Of a stretch of 64,000 nucleotides of DNA, positions 1 through 10,451 are shown in pieces; position 1 is the first letter of the stretch, and each line of letters opens with the position of its first letter. The stretch comes from Marinobacter sp. F4218 (GTDB lineage Bacteria > Pseudomonadota > Gammaproteobacteria > Pseudomonadales > Oleiphilaceae): contig NZ_JAHZIL010000004.1 in the NCBI RefSeq assembly GCF_019443085.1, positions 1-64,000 of the forward strand, in the 5' to 3' direction. The notes beneath the pieces were generated by a model. It was not told the DNA's origin and ran no database searches. It was given only the letters and a program-made list of their open reading frames with translations. The position numbers and the translations under genes were made by a program.

Positions 1-157
1 CGATTTCTGGCCCGCCTCAGTGGCGTTCCCCTCGAAAGAGATGCGCATTCTACAGACCTGCTCAGAGGTGTCAACGGTTCGTTTTAAGTTTTTTCAAAAG
101 CCGTCATTTTCCCGATCAAAAGACCCCATCAGGCACGCCCTGAAACGACCAGAAGAT

Positions 158-1357
158 CTACAGTTCTACATTAACCGCAGCCGCTGCACGCCGAGCTTTT
201 TCCCGGGCCTCCTCGATACTCTCCCCGCGTGCCAGCGCCACACCCATACGGCGACGGCCCTTCAGTTCCGGCTTCCCAAACAGTCGCAACTGGGTATCCG
301 GTTCAGACAGGGCGCTTTCGATGCCACTGAAGGCGACGTCCGACGACTCTCCCTCCGGCAGAATGACTGCCGACGCCGAGGCGCCGTTCTGCCGAATCAT
401 TGGAATCGGCAAACCCAGGATCGCACGGGCGTGCAATGCGAATTCGGACAGGTCCTGGGAGATAAGGGTAACGAGCCCCGTATCGTGTGGGCGCGGAGAC
501 ACCTCAGAGAACCAGACGTCATCTCCCTTAACAAACAGCTCCACCCCATAAAGACCAAAGCCGCCAAGATTCTCAACTACCGCCCTCGCAATCTCCATGG
601 ACCGATCGAGGGCGGCGGCCGACATCGGCTGCGGCTGCCAGGATTCCCGATAGTCCCCATCCTCTTGCCGGTGGCCAATAGGATCGCAAAAAGAAACACC
701 ATCACGGTGCTTAACAGTCAGCAAGGTGATTTCATAGTCGAAATCCACAAACCCTTCGACGATGACCCGGCCTTTGCCTGCCCGGCCACCGGACTGGGCA
801 TACTCCCAGGCAGCCTCGACATCCGAGCCGGACGTGACAGTGCTCTGCCCTTTACCGGAGGAACTCATCACTGGCTTGACGACAAGGGGCAACCCGACTT
901 CGTCGACGGCGGCCAGATACTCCTCCCGCGTCCCGGCAAACCGGTACGGCGAGGCGGGCAATCCGAGCTCTTCAGCCGCAAGCCGGCGTATGCCCTCACG
1001 ATTCATGGTCAGGTTCACGGCTCGGGCGGTCGGTATGACCCGATAGCCTTCGTTCTCCAGCTTCACCAGCTCGGGAGTGGCAATCGCCTCGATCTCGGGA
1101 ACGATAAGATCCGGCCTCTCCTGCTCAATAATGCTGCGCAGGTTACCCGCATCCAGCATGTCGATCACATGGCTTCGATGGGCCACCTGCATGGCTGGAG
1201 CATTGGCATAGCGATCGACTGCAATCACTTCCACGCCGTAGCGCTGCAACTCGATAACCACTTCCTTGCCAAGCTCGCCGGAGCCACAAAACAATACCTT
1301 GAATGCGCCCTGCTTGAGGGGGGTGCCGATTCGAACCGTGCTGGTGCCTTCTGTCAT
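158..1357 (-). CDS. purT: Formate-dependent phosphoribosylglycinamide formyltransferase (GAR transformylase 2)
   Basis: Cytosolic ATP-grasp enzyme of purine synthesis that uses formate and ATP to formylate GAR, as the folate-free alternative to PurN. The 399 residues match the family length of about 390-400. An N-terminal nucleotide-binding fold is visible ([13 protein letters not shown], residues about 25-37), then the ATP-grasp core with the [13 protein letters not shown] loop and the [12 protein letters not shown] metal/ATP site. It is followed on the same strand by no gene before the window edge; positions 1-157 hold nothing I can call. Another purine gene, purL, lies about 2.7 kb away. 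Family identification is secure; the formate dependence is known for the family, not shown here. Confidence 0.96.
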   Translation of the reverse strand: MTEGTSTVRIGTPLKQGAFKVLFCGSGELGKEVVIELQRYGVEVIAVDRYANAPAMQVAHRSHVIDMLDAGNLRSIIEQERPDLIVPEIEAIATPELVKLENEGYRVIPTARAVNLTMNREGIRRLAAEELGLPASPYRFAGTREEYLAAVDEVGLPLVVKPVMSSSGKGQSTVTSGSDVEAAWEYAQSGGRAGKGRVIVEGFVDFDYEITLLTVKHRDGVSFCDPIGHRQEDGDYRESWQPQPMSAAALDRSMEIARAVVENLGGFGLYGVELFVKGDDVWFSEVSPRPHDTGLVTLISQDLSEFALHARAILGLPIPMIRQNGASASAVILPEGESSDVAFSGIESALSEPDTQLRLFGKPELKGRRRMGVALARGESIEEAREKARRAAAAVNVEL

Positions 1358-1409
1358 GTCGATGTCTGCCTGAATGTCTATGGTTGGGCGTGTTTACTCA
1401 TTTCTGCCG

Positions 1410-1592
1410 CTATAGCGCTACCTTTTCTTCGCGAATGGCAACCTTGCGCAGAACCTCCCTACGCTCCTCATTGGTCATCTGGGTCCAGCGAAGAATCTCA
1501 TCGCCAGTGCGCTGACAACCGATGCACATATCGTTTTCATCAAGAGCGCAAACCTGAACGCAAGGCGAGCGAACTTTATCTGCAACGCTCAT
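1410..1592 (-). CDS. DUF1289 small cysteine-rich protein
   Basis: A 60-residue protein with four cysteines at 11, 15, 23 and 26 (CVQVC...MCIGC), the signature of DUF1289, a small family presumed to bind a metal or an Fe-S cluster. Its function is not established. The start ATG overlaps the stop of the upstream carbonic-anhydrase-like gene as ATGA, so the two are probably translationally coupled and co-transcribed with the Nudix gene further upstream. The gap to purT is 52 bases, so purT may belong to the same transcript. Confidence 0.88.
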   Translation of the reverse strand: MSVADKVRSPCVQVCALDENDMCIGCQRTGDEILRWTQMTNEERREVLRKVAIREEKVAL

Positions 1593-2122
1593 CGCTCGGG
1601 CTCACACACTTTCAGCTTGTCCTGGTACCGAGCACCGTTCTGCACGTAATGCTGCGCGCTCATTTCCAACATCTTCTTCTGGCTGTCGTTCAGTTCGCGC
1701 TTGATCTTGCCGGGGGAGCCCACAACCATCGACCCGTCCGGAATCTCCATCCCCTCCGGAATCAGTGTATTGGCGCCGATCAGGCAATGCTTTCCAATCT
1801 TCGCGCCATTAAGGACAACCGCGTTGATTCCGATCAGGCTGTAATCCCCAATCTCGCAACCATGAAGCATCACCTTGTGACCGACGGTCACACCTCGACC
1901 AAGGGTCAGCGGGATGCCGGGATCGGTATGAAGAACGGATCCATCCTGGACATTGCTTTCCGGGCCGATGGTGATCAGCTCATTGTCACCTCGAATGACC
2001 ACGTTGAACCATACACTGGCCTTCTCCATCAGGCGCACACTGCCAATCACTGTCGCGTTTTCGGCAACAAACTGACCCTCTCCCTCCAGCACAGGCGTTC
2101 GGTTGTCCAGCTCGTAAAACAT
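1589..2122 (-). CDS. Gamma-class carbonic anhydrase family protein (YrdA/CaiE-like hexapeptide repeat)
   Basis: Left-handed beta-helix protein of 177 residues built from hexapeptide repeats (for example [16 protein letters not shown]). It keeps metal-ligand histidines in HTDPG and [11 protein letters not shown], as expected for the gamma carbonic anhydrase fold that forms trimers and binds zinc or iron. CO2 hydration activity is documented only for some family members. I place the start at MFYELDN because GAGGAGG sits 5 bases upstream; an in-frame ATG 14 codons earlier would overlap the neighbouring Nudix gene. The order Nudix - carbonic anhydrase - DUF1289 looks like one operon with 1-base or 4-base junctions. 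Confidence 0.9.
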   Translation of the reverse strand: MFYELDNRTPVLEGEGQFVAENATVIGSVRLMEKASVWFNVVIRGDNELITIGPESNVQDGSVLHTDPGIPLTLGRGVTVGHKVMLHGCEIGDYSLIGINAVVLNGAKIGKHCLIGANTLIPEGMEIPDGSMVVGSPGKIKRELNDSQKKMLEMSAQHYVQNGARYQDKLKVCEPER

Positions 2123-2123
2123 G

Positions 2124-2711
2124 TCAGCCTCCTCGGGGCGGTTCCAATAAATCGATACCGGCATCGTACACAGCGTTCATAAAATCGACCAGAACCACCG
2201 CCGATAACCCCCATATCTGATAACGCTCCCAACGATAACAGGGGACATAGAACGTGTGGTTCAGGAAGTTCAGCGCATCCGTACGCTCCCGACGGTCTTC
2301 GTGAAAGAACGACAGGGGTACACGAAATACGCTCTCAATTTCATCCGGATTGGGCTCCAGAGGGTGATCCACCGGAATCACTCCGACATAAGGAGTGACC
2401 AAAATGCCGTAGCGGGACATCACCTGACTGAGAGGCGCAATTACCTCGACGTGCTCTGGTGGCAAACCGATCTCTTCATGGGTCTCCCTCAGAGCGGTGG
2501 CCGCCAGAGATGGATCCCCGGGGTCTCGCTTCCCCCCGGGATAGGCAACCTGCCCCCGGTGAGTGCTCAGATTCGAGGATCTCAACGTAAACACCATTTC
2601 CGGGTTACGATGATCGTCCGTCACCGGAACAAGGATGCCGGCTTCGGGATAATCCAACGCCAGTTGTCGGGGTGCGTAGCCAGCCAAACGCTCGGCGAGT
2701 AAATCACGCAA
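2124..2711 (-). CDS. Nudix hydrolase, CoA pyrophosphatase type (NudL-like)
   Basis: The protein contains the Nudix box GGKRDPGD...RETHEEIG preceded by [10 protein letters not shown], the arrangement seen in NudL-type CoA diphosphatases, which cut CoA or acyl-CoA to phosphopantetheine and 3',5'-ADP. I favour a TTG start giving 195 residues, because CGGAG lies 7 bases upstream and the length matches NudL. The only upstream ATG (2828) adds 39 atypical residues and overlaps the divergent Nudix gene by 19 bases. The stop lies one base from the carbonic anhydrase start. Substrate is inferred from the family. Confidence 0.85.
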   Translation of the reverse strand: MRDLLAERLAGYAPRQLALDYPEAGILVPVTDDHRNPEMVFTLRSSNLSTHRGQVAYPGGKRDPGDPSLAATALRETHEEIGLPPEHVEVIAPLSQVMSRYGILVTPYVGVIPVDHPLEPNPDEIESVFRVPLSFFHEDRRERTDALNFLNHTFYVPCYRWERYQIWGLSAVVLVDFMNAVYDAGIDLLEPPRGG

Positions 2712-2809
2712 ATTGTAGCTCCGTGGAACTTCAGAATGTTGGATGAGACACAGGCAGCCACGATGGTTAAACTGACTACCAAACCAATTTCCAGTATACG
2801 GGGAATCAC

Positions 2810-3367
2810 ATGAAGTACTGCAGCACATGCGGCCATCCGGTTGAACAACGCATCCCCGAGGGGGACAACCGCCACCGCTATGTATGCATCAGCTGTGAAA
2901 CCATACATTACCAGAACCCGCGTATTGTCGCCGGGACGGTTCCAGTATGGAACGGGAAAATCCTGTTGTGCCGCAGGGCCATCGAACCACGTTACGGATA
3001 CTGGACTCTGCCTGCCGGGTTTATGGAGAACGCCGAGACCACCATCGAAGCGGCCGCCCGGGAAACTCTGGAGGAAGCCCTCGCTGAAGTGCATATAGAG
3101 GGCTTGTATTCGATCATTGATGTGCCACACATCAACCAGGTCCACATGTTTTACCGGGCAACCCTCAAGAATGACCAATTCGGTGCCGGCGAAGAATCGC
3201 TCGAAACCCAATTATTTGAACTCGAAGACATTCCCTGGGATGAACTGTCGTTCCCGACGGTCCGGAAAACCCTCGAGCTGTTTATCGAGGACTTCCGCAA
3301 GGAGTCCTTCGGAGTACACGTACAGGACATACGCCATCCAATGTCAGGTTCCACTGCCAGACGGTGA
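2810..3367 (+). CDS. Nudix hydrolase with N-terminal zinc ribbon
   Basis: A 185-residue protein with an N-terminal zinc ribbon (C4, C7, C26, C29) followed by a Nudix domain whose box includes GFMENAET...RETLEEA. This ribbon-plus-Nudix layout occurs in NADH-pyrophosphatase-like and other nucleotide-diphosphate hydrolases of proteobacteria. The natural substrate cannot be read from the sequence. It is transcribed away from the NudL-like gene, and its stop directly abuts the stop of the convergent NIF3-like gene. Two unrelated Nudix enzymes back to back suggest a shared housekeeping promoter region at 2712-2809. Confidence 0.9.
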   Translation: MKYCSTCGHPVEQRIPEGDNRHRYVCISCETIHYQNPRIVAGTVPVWNGKILLCRRAIEPRYGYWTLPAGFMENAETTIEAAARETLEEALAEVHIEGLYSIIDVPHINQVHMFYRATLKNDQFGAGEESLETQLFELEDIPWDELSFPTVRKTLELFIEDFRKESFGVHVQDIRHPMSGSTARR

Positions 3368-3679
3368 TCACATCGCCTCCATCCGGTAGACCTCGTAGGC
3401 AGGCTCCTCATAGGGGTGGGCCTGCTTGAGGGCTTTGAGGGCCTCCCCCACCACACTGTCGTCGCAAACCAGCTCGACCTTGTACTCATCCACAACTTCC
3501 AGGGCGCCTTTTTTACCCAGAAACGGATCACTGCCTTCCAGCGGTCGAAATTGCCCCTGCCCGACGCACTGCCAGGCACAACAATCGTAATCGCCGATTT
3601 TTCCGGCGCCAGCCTGAAACAATGCGCGCTTGGTCTTTTCAAGGTGAGTTTCGGGTACGAAATAGCACAGTTTGTACAT
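3368..3679 (-). CDS. NIF3/YqfO C-terminal-domain-like protein
   Basis: A 103-residue protein that resembles the CutA-like insert domain of NIF3/YqfO proteins (starts MYKLCYFVPE; ends with the HPYEEPAYEVYRM motif). Stand-alone copies of this domain are common in Pseudomonas and relatives and have no established biochemical role. The start is MYKLC, with GGAGG 6 bases upstream; an ATG five codons earlier lies inside that ribosome-binding site. Upstream is a 414-base AT-rich intergenic region that separates it from purL on the same strand. Confidence 0.85.
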   Translation of the reverse strand: MYKLCYFVPETHLEKTKRALFQAGAGKIGDYDCCAWQCVGQGQFRPLEGSDPFLGKKGALEVVDEYKVELVCDDSVVGEALKALKQAHPYEEPAYEVYRMEAM

Positions 3680-4093
3680 AACCAACCTCCACAAATACGG
3701 ATATTTTTTGTACAGATTAATGGCTTAGCAACTTACCCACAGAATCTGTGGATAACTCTGGGGAAAGTTTTGGGGAACACGCCTCTCACCCCCGTAATCA
3801 CTGCACTTCCGTTAAATTGGCGACAAAATCGCCCAATTACTTTTGTATATATTTTTCAATAGCTTATATGCAAAGAACAAAAATTGAACCAATTTCTCAT
3901 TCTTTGTACACAGAACACTCAGGGAAGCACCAGGAATGTGCATAAAAATACTGAGTCAAGTTCATTTTTGCCTATTTTACGAATTTTATCCCTTGAAAAT
4001 CGCTCCAGAGCCGGGGGCCCAAAGACAAAAAAGCCGGCCGTGAAAAATGCCTTCAACAGACACCTTCCAGGACCGGCTTTTTAGCCAGGGGGC
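3680..4093. other. AT-rich intergenic region with paired DnaA-box-like sites
   Basis: 414 bases without a supported gene. TTACCCACA at 3733-3741 and TGTGGATAA at 3747-3755 face each other around a short centre, and both match or nearly match the DnaA-box consensus TTATNCACA. Bases about 3835-3985 are strikingly AT-rich for this genome. The far end carries the purL terminator. The short frames across this stretch have no ribosome-binding site or recognisable family and are probably not coding. Confidence 0.5.
4028..4082 (-). terminator. Rho-independent-type terminator downstream of purL
   Basis: AAAAAGCCGG (4028-4037) and CCGGCTTTTT (4073-4082) are perfect inverted copies separated by 35 bases. 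Read on the minus strand the hairpin begins 12 bases past the purL stop and ends in a run of T. The loop is long for a classical terminator, which lowers confidence. A-tract and T-tract on opposite sides mean it could work in both directions. Confidence 0.6.
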
Positions 4094-7000
4094 TTAACCG
4101 AACCAGCGCCTCGCATTCCTGAACATACGAATCCAGGGACCATCTTCCTGCCAGCCTTCTGGATGCCAGGAGTACTGAACCGCCCGGAAAACCCGCTCGG
4201 GATGAGGCATCATGATCGTGACCCGGCCATCGCGAGTGGTAACACCGGTAATGCCGCCCTCCGACCCGTTCGGGTTGAAGGGATAGCGCGACGTGGCCTG
4301 GCCTTTGTTGTCCACGTAGCGAATGGCAACCAACTCGCTCTCGGTCAGACCTGCGGCCGAACTTCCGCCCGCAAACTCTACCCGGCCCTCCCCATGGGCG
4401 ACCGCGATCGGCATGCGCGATCCCGCCATACCATCAAGGAATGCCGATGGTGAAGACATCACTTCGGTCATCACCAGGCGCGCCTCGAACTGCTCGGACT
4501 GGTTGCGGACAAACCTTGGCCAGCCTTCACTGCCCGGAATCAGTTCGTGCAGGTTGGAAAGCATCTGGCAGCCATTGCACACCCCAAGCGTCAGGGTGTC
4601 CTGACGGTTGAAAAAGGCAGCAAACTGGTCGCGAACCCGGTCGCTGAACAGGATTGACTTGGCCCAGCCTTCGCCGGCTCCCAGTACATCACCGTAGGAG
4701 AAGCCGCCGCAGGCGACGAGACTGTTGAAGCGTTCCAGCGTCACGCGACCGGACAACAGGTCGCTCATGTGAACATCCACGGATTCGAAGCCGGCACGAT
4801 CAAACGCCGCAGCCATTTCGACCTGACCGTTCACGCCCTGTTCGCGCAGAACCGCTACCTTCGGGCGGGCTCCCTTGCTGATGTAGGGCGCGGCAACGTC
4901 GTCATTGATGTCGTAGGTCAGATCTGCACTGAGCCCGGGATCGGAGGCATCCAGCAGATTGTCGAATTCCTCCTGGGCGCAATGCGCGTTGTCCCGCAGC
5001 GACTGGACCCGGTAACTGGTCTCGGCCCACAGGCGCTGGAGGGAAACCCGTGATTCATCAACCACCGTTTCCCCTTCGAAACTCAGACGCAACTGATCGT
5101 CGTCGTTCAGGGTGCCGATTACGCTGGTGTGATCGCCCAGGCCAGCGGCGGAAAACTGCTGCAGAACAAACCTGGTGTCGTCACGACGGACCTGGATGAC
5201 GGCACCCAGCTCCTCGTTGAACAACTCCCGAGCGAACTGGGACCCATCCTCGGCCAGCCCGTCCAGCTTGATATCAACCCCGGTATGGCCGGCAAAACAC
5301 ATTTCCGCCAGGGTCACGAACAGGCCACCGTCTGAGCGGTCATGGTAAGCCAGCAGCTTGGAGTCTGCGTTCAGGCCCTGGATGACCGCAAAGAAGGCCT
5401 TGATGTCCTCGGGATCGTCCAGATCCGGTGCAACGGCGCCCACCTGCCGATATACCTGAGCCAGCGCGGAGCCGCCGAGTCGGTTCTGGCCCGCCGCCAG
5501 GTCAATCATGATCAGATCGGTTTCACCGGCGTCGGTTACCAGTTGCGGCGTCAGCGTCCGGGCCACGTCAATGACAGGGGCAAAGCCGCTGATTACCAGG
5601 GACAACGGCGCGGTGACACTCTTCTGCTCGCCGCTGTCCTCTTCCCACATGGTTTTCATGGACATGGAGTCCTTACCAACGGGGATCGTAATACCCAATG
5701 CCGGGCAGAGTTCCATGCCCACGGCACGCACGGTCTCGTAAAGGTTCTCGTCTTCGCCCGGGTGCCCTGCCGCAGCCATCCAGTTGGCCGACAGACGAAT
5801 GTCCGAAAGCTGGCCGATGGCTGCGGCTGCAAGGTTGGTCACCACTTCACCCACGGCCATACGCCCAGAGGCCGGCGCATCAATCACCGCAACCGGCGTG
5901 CGCTCACCCATCGCCATGGCTTCACCCGCACGGACATCAAAGGAACTGGCGGTGACGGCAACGTCGCTGACCGGCACCTGCCACGGGCCAACCATCTGAT
6001 CCCGGGCAACCAGGCCAGTGATGGTGCGATCCCCGATTGTAATCAGGAAGCTCTTGGAACCTACGGACGGCAAACGCAGGACCCGGCGAATGGCATCGTG
6101 TAGATCAATCTTGGTGGAATCGAAGATTGGCTTGGTGAAGGAAGCGCGGCTCACACTGCGGTGCATGCGCGGTGGCTTACCGAACAGCACTTCCATCGGC
6201 AGGTCTACCGGCTTGTCGTCGAAATAGGAATCGCCCAATTCGAGATGATGGGATTCGGTCGCTTCGCCAATAACGGCATACGGGCAACGCTCGCGACGGC
6301 ACAGGGCGTCGAATTGCTCCAGATTCTCCGGAGCAACGGCCATGACATAACGCTCCTGGGACTCGTTGCACCAGATCTCCAGAGGCGACATGCCAGGTTC
6401 GTCGCTCGGGATGTCCCGAAGCTCGAACTTGCCCCCGCGCCCGCCGTCTTTAACCAGTTCCGGCATGGCATTGGACAAGCCGCCGGCACCGACGTCGTGT
6501 ATGAAACAGATCGGGTTACGGTCGCCCATCTGCCAGCAACGGTCGATCACCTCCTGACAACGGCGCTCCATTTCCGGGTTATCGCGCTGGACCGAGGCAA
6601 AATCGAGGTTCTCATTGCTTGAACCCGAGTCCATGGAGGAAGCTGCACCGCCACCCAATCCGATAAGCATGGAGGGGCCACCCAGAACGATCAATTTGGC
6701 ACCAACCGGGATGTTACCTTTTTCGACGTGCTCCTCACGGATGTTCCCCAAGCCACCCGCGATCATGATCGGCTTGTGGTACCCTCGCACTTCTTCTCCC
6801 GCCGGTCCTGGCACCTTCTCTTCGAAGGTCCGGAAGTAGCCGGCCAGATTGGGTCGCCCGAATTCGTTGTTGAAAGAAGCCCCCCCAATGGGACCCTCGA
6901 TCATGATATCCAGTGCGGACGCTATCCGCTCAGGCTTGCCATATCCAATTTCCCAGGGCTGGGGATCGCCTGGCAGATTCAGGTTCGACACAGTGAAGCC

Positions 7001-7999
7001 GGTCAGGCCCGCCTTGGGCTTGGAGCCGCGACCGGTGGCGCCCTCATCCCGGATCTCACCACCGGAACCGGTGGCCGAGCCCGAAGCCGGCGCAATGGCC
7101 GTCGGGTGATTGTGGGTTTCCACCTTCATCAGGATGTGGATGTCTTCTTCGTTGTACCCGTAGACACCGGAATCCGGATCCGGGTAGAAGCGACCACCAC
7201 GGCTGCCACGAATGACTGAAGCATTGTCCTTGTATGCCGAAAGCACACCTTCACTGTTCATTTCGAAGGTGTTGCGGATCATGGCAAACAGCGATTTTTC
7301 CTGGCCTTCGCCGTCGATATCCCAGGACGCATTGAAGATCTTGTGCCGGCAGTGCTCCGAATTGGCCTGCGCAAACATCATCAGTTCAACGTCAGTCGGG
7401 TCACGCTGAAGATCGGTAAACGATTTCACCAGGTAGTCGATTTCATCGTCCGCCAGGGCCAGGCCCAACCGGGCGTTAGCTTCCACCAACGCTGAGCGAC
7501 CGCCGGCCAGCACCGGCACGCGGCCAAGTGGGCGGGGCTCCTCATGGCTGAACAACAACTCAGCACCACCCATTTCATGGAACACTTTCTGGGTCATGCG
7601 GTCATGCAGCAACGCGGCAATTTTTTCACGCTGCGCCAGCCCCAGTTTACGATTGGCACGGACGTAGAAGGCGGTACCGCGCTCAATGCGGTGAATCTGG
7701 CGCAGACCACAGTTCCGTGCGATATCGGTGGCCTTGCTCGACCACGGGGACAAAGTGCCCGGTCGGGGTACGACCAGGAACAGGACGCCATCGGGATCTT
7801 CCACCTGGACGCTCGGACCGTAGGTCAGAAGCCGGTCGAGAATCGCCTGATCGGATTCGGAAAGGCTGCCCTCCAGATCCACAAAGTGCATGAACTCGGC
7901 ATACACATGCTCGACTTCAGGTACAACGTCCTGAATTCGGGTATGCAGTTTGCGGGAGCGGAAGGGCGAAAGCGCGGGAGCGCCGCGAAGTTCAAGCAT
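4094..7999 (-). CDS. purL: Phosphoribosylformylglycinamidine synthase (FGAM synthetase), large single-chain form
   Basis: Converts FGAR, glutamine and ATP to FGAM in purine synthesis. The 1301 residues match the fused gammaproteobacterial PurL (about 1295). In order it shows an N-terminal PurS-like part, the FGAM synthetase core (motifs [12 protein letters not shown] and GVGDKG-type glycine loops such as [10 protein letters not shown]), and a C-terminal class I glutamine amidotransferase with nucleophile Cys1141 in GVCNGCQM and the His of MMPHPERV. I start at MLELRGAP, with AGG about 8 bases upstream; 39 extra codons exist upstream but do not match the family. It is divergent from mltF across a 283-base intergenic region with no clear promoter consensus. 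Confidence 0.97.
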   Translation of the reverse strand: MLELRGAPALSPFRSRKLHTRIQDVVPEVEHVYAEFMHFVDLEGSLSESDQAILDRLLTYGPSVQVEDPDGVLFLVVPRPGTLSPWSSKATDIARNCGLRQIHRIERGTAFYVRANRKLGLAQREKIAALLHDRMTQKVFHEMGGAELLFSHEEPRPLGRVPVLAGGRSALVEANARLGLALADDEIDYLVKSFTDLQRDPTDVELMMFAQANSEHCRHKIFNASWDIDGEGQEKSLFAMIRNTFEMNSEGVLSAYKDNASVIRGSRGGRFYPDPDSGVYGYNEEDIHILMKVETHNHPTAIAPASGSATGSGGEIRDEGATGRGSKPKAGLTGFTVSNLNLPGDPQPWEIGYGKPERIASALDIMIEGPIGGASFNNEFGRPNLAGYFRTFEEKVPGPAGEEVRGYHKPIMIAGGLGNIREEHVEKGNIPVGAKLIVLGGPSMLIGLGGGAASSMDSGSSNENLDFASVQRDNPEMERRCQEVIDRCWQMGDRNPICFIHDVGAGGLSNAMPELVKDGGRGGKFELRDIPSDEPGMSPLEIWCNESQERYVMAVAPENLEQFDALCRRERCPYAVIGEATESHHLELGDSYFDDKPVDLPMEVLFGKPPRMHRSVSRASFTKPIFDSTKIDLHDAIRRVLRLPSVGSKSFLITIGDRTITGLVARDQMVGPWQVPVSDVAVTASSFDVRAGEAMAMGERTPVAVIDAPASGRMAVGEVVTNLAAAAIGQLSDIRLSANWMAAAGHPGEDENLYETVRAVGMELCPALGITIPVGKDSMSMKTMWEEDSGEQKSVTAPLSLVISGFAPVIDVARTLTPQLVTDAGETDLIMIDLAAGQNRLGGSALAQVYRQVGAVAPDLDDPEDIKAFFAVIQGLNADSKLLAYHDRSDGGLFVTLAEMCFAGHTGVDIKLDGLAEDGSQFARELFNEELGAVIQVRRDDTRFVLQQFSAAGLGDHTSVIGTLNDDDQLRLSFEGETVVDESRVSLQRLWAETSYRVQSLRDNAHCAQEEFDNLLDASDPGLSADLTYDINDDVAAPYISKGARPKVAVLREQGVNGQVEMAAAFDRAGFESVDVHMSDLLSGRVTLERFNSLVACGGFSYGDVLGAGEGWAKSILFSDRVRDQFAAFFNRQDTLTLGVCNGCQMLSNLHELIPGSEGWPRFVRNQSEQFEARLVMTEVMSSPSAFLDGMAGSRMPIAVAHGEGRVEFAGGSSAAGLTESELVAIRYVDNKGQATSRYPFNPNGSEGGITGVTTRDGRVTIMMPHPERVFRAVQYSWHPEGWQEDGPWIRMFRNARRWFG

Positions 8000-8282
8000 G
8001 ATATCAACCTGTATCGCGCGAAACGGGGAAGTCTGGGTGCAATTTGAAAGGCCGCCATGATACTCGAAAGCGAGGTCGGGATACAGCGCCACTCGCCTTA
8101 ATTCCGTCCTGTACAATTGACATTGTTTTGCATATTAATTAACCAGCTTTATTGACCAACGTAGCAGCAGCAACGATCATATATATGTGGAAGCGGAAGC
8201 CACAGCTCGTGACACACCGGATGCGTCCATTCCCCACTTACTGACGTATCCCGACGATCCAGCGGTAACGGAGCCTAGGGAC

Positions 8283-9788
8283 TTGTTCAGAATTCTGACT
8301 GCTTTTGCGGCTGCGCCAACTCAGGCGGCACTCATGATCAGTGCTGTCGTTGCAGTTGCCGGCTGCTCGCGCCCAAGCACACTGCAGGAGGTTCTCGCAG
8401 AGGACGTGCTGCATGTGATCACCCGCGAAGCGCCCTCCATTTACTATGAGGGACGGGACGGGCCGACTGGCTATGACTACGAGCTGGCAAAGCTGTTTGC
8501 CGATGAGCTCGGAGTTGAGCTTCGGGTGCGCGTGGCAGAAGACAACACTGAAGTCCTTTCCGTACTCTCCAGGAACTACGCCCACATTGGGCTGGCCGGA
8601 TTGTCTGGCCAACCGGGTATGGCGGATCAGTACAAGGTCCTGCCTACCGGCATCGCCGCCCAGTCTGTGGTGGTGTACAACCGGGATGTACCGCGCCCCG
8701 ATTCCCTCAGTGACCTTGAGGGCCAGACTCTTCATCTGGTCGCAGAAAGCAATCACGAACACTTGCTCGAGGGTGAAGAATCCGGATTCGACTGGCAGGT
8801 GCACCCCGGTCTGGATCCGGCAGGCATTCTGGCGCGCGTGGAAAGCGGTGAATTCTCCTATGCGGCGGTTTCCTCCAACGAGCTGGAACTCAACCACGTA
8901 TTCTTTCCCCAGGTAAAAGATGCTTTCTACGTGGGAGAGCCAGAGGAACTGGCATGGCTGTTCCCAGCAGACCAGGATGACACCCTGGTCAATGCCGCCA
9001 ACCAGTTCCTGACAAAACTGCAAAGTGACGGCACACTCGCACAGCTTGCGGAACGCTTTTATGGGCACCTTGACCAACTGAACTACGTCGGTGCCCGGAC
9101 ATTCATGCACCACGTCGAAAACCGCCTGCCAAAGTACGAATCACTGTTCCAGGATTATGCTGCCGAGTTCGGGATAGACTGGCGCCTGCTTGCGGCCATC
9201 GGTTACCAGGAGTCGCATTGGCGCCCGAATGCTGTTTCTCCAACGGGCGTTCGAGGCCTGATGATGCTGACACGGAACACCGCGAGCTACATTGGCATCA
9301 ACAATAGGCTGGACCCTGAGGAAAGCATCCAGGGCGGCGCCAAATACTTTCGCATGGTGCACAAGAAAATCCCGGACCGGATTCCGGAACCGGACCGGAC
9401 CTGGTTTGCGCTCGCTTCCTACAACGTTGGTTTCGGCCACCTGGAAGACGCGCGACGACTCGCGGAGAGCGCCGGCAAGAGCCCGGATCGCTGGATGGAT
9501 GTAAAAGAATTCCTGCCGCTACTGGCTCAGAAGGAGTGGTACACCAAAACCCGCTTCGGATATGCTCGTGGTCATGAGCCGGTGTTGTACGTGCAGAATA
9601 TTCGCCGCTATTACGACGTCCTCGCTCGGATAACCGAGCGTAACCAGACGGATGCGATAAAACCGGGCGAGCTGGTCAACCTCGATTCCATGCCCCGGGG
9701 TTCGGGTTCCGCACCAAAAGCAGAGGCCCACCCGGAACTGCGAGCCGGCCTGCCACGCGAGCTGGGCATGATTCCCCCGACCCTCTAG
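8283..9788 (+). CDS. mltF: Membrane-bound lytic murein transglycosylase F
   Basis: Outer-membrane lipoprotein-type lytic transglycosylase that cleaves peptidoglycan to 1,6-anhydro-muropeptides. An SBP-bac_3 (amino-acid-binding-like) domain covers about residues 45-270, and an SLT catalytic domain follows with the catalytic Glu in YQESHW and the conserved SPTGVRGLMMLT. I propose a TTG start: GGAG lies 9 bases upstream, and the resulting N-terminus is a signal peptide ending in lipobox VAGC. An in-frame GTG at 8187 adds 32 acidic residues that would spoil the signal peptide. At about 501 residues it matches MltF. It is divergent from purL, as is common in gammaproteobacteria. Confidence 0.93.
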   Translation: MFRILTAFAAAPTQAALMISAVVAVAGCSRPSTLQEVLAEDVLHVITREAPSIYYEGRDGPTGYDYELAKLFADELGVELRVRVAEDNTEVLSVLSRNYAHIGLAGLSGQPGMADQYKVLPTGIAAQSVVVYNRDVPRPDSLSDLEGQTLHLVAESNHEHLLEGEESGFDWQVHPGLDPAGILARVESGEFSYAAVSSNELELNHVFFPQVKDAFYVGEPEELAWLFPADQDDTLVNAANQFLTKLQSDGTLAQLAERFYGHLDQLNYVGARTFMHHVENRLPKYESLFQDYAAEFGIDWRLLAAIGYQESHWRPNAVSPTGVRGLMMLTRNTASYIGINNRLDPEESIQGGAKYFRMVHKKIPDRIPEPDRTWFALASYNVGFGHLEDARRLAESAGKSPDRWMDVKEFLPLLAQKEWYTKTRFGYARGHEPVLYVQNIRRYYDVLARITERNQTDAIKPGELVNLDSMPRGSGSAPKAEAHPELRAGLPRELGMIPPTL

Positions 9789-9806
9789 CACTGTGCCGCG
9801 GCAGAC

Positions 9807-10283
9807 TCAGCTGTCTTGCGAGCGGGTTTCCAGGGCCCGCTCCACCTGACCCGCCGAAAATCCTCTCCGATTCAGAAACCGGGCCTGCCGCACTTTTTCA
9901 TCCCAATCCTCGTCGAGGTCTGACAACCCGAAGCGCTTCGCCCTGAGCGCCACGGCGCGACGACACCAGTCTTCCTCAGTCATCTCTGTGAGGCACTCGG
10001 GGGCATGGTGCACACCGCGCTGCTGGAGCTCACCCAGTATGCGTAATGGGCCATAGCCCAGATCCATTCTTTGGCGAGCATAGACATCGGCGAACCGGTT
10101 GTCGTCCAACCAGCCCTCGCCTTCATAGTCGTCCAGCACCGCTTCGATAATGGCGGCTTCAATCTTTCGCTGGCGCAGTTTCAACGACAGCTCCAGACGA
10201 CTGTGCTCCCTTCTGGCCAAAAGCCTGAGAGCGGCGGCACGAGCCTTGTATTCCTGATCGTCCTGATTTTCCGGTTTTGTCAT
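9807..10283 (-). CDS. recX: Regulatory protein RecX
   Basis: A 158-residue RecX-family protein built of repeated three-helix units (ALRLLARREHSRLELSLKL; GWLDDNRFADVYARQR; a third unit at the C-terminus RQARFLNRRGFSAGQVERAL). RecX limits RecA filament assembly. GAAGGGG precedes MTKPENQ, which supports this start over a GTG/ATG further out. It converges on mltF with an 18-base gap. recX usually sits directly behind recA; no recA is present within this window, so the gene is regulated separately here. Confidence 0.88.
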   Translation of the reverse strand: MTKPENQDDQEYKARAAALRLLARREHSRLELSLKLRQRKIEAAIIEAVLDDYEGEGWLDDNRFADVYARQRMDLGYGPLRILGELQQRGVHHAPECLTEMTEEDWCRRAVALRAKRFGLSDLDEDWDEKVRQARFLNRRGFSAGQVERALETRSQDS

Positions 10284-10451
10284 ACAGCCCCTTCCCGCGT
10301 GCGCGTACAAAACGCTAGACTAGCCCCCGAATTCATTCTTGCCGGCATGCCCGGCAACGGTACCCGGCTTGCCGACACGAGCAGCCGATGGCCGGTGGCG
10401 GATAACTTTGCCCGACACCGAGGACTGGTTTCAATCCCGAAGGATACCTTT

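Noticed and set aside
20..2182. Long plus-strand open frame of 720 codons
   Set aside because: It is antisense to purT, the DUF1289 gene and the carbonic anhydrase gene, all of which have clear family motifs; its own translation is low-complexity with no domain.
3680..4093. Chromosome replication origin
   Set aside because: Paired DnaA-like boxes and AT-rich DNA are present, but dnaA, dnaN, rpmH and gidA are absent from the region; kept only as a weak finding.
8117..8145. Sigma-70 promoter for mltF (TTGACA at 8117-8122)
   Set aside because: The -35 box is perfect, but no acceptable -10 hexamer lies 16-18 bases downstream; TATTAA is only 10 bases away.
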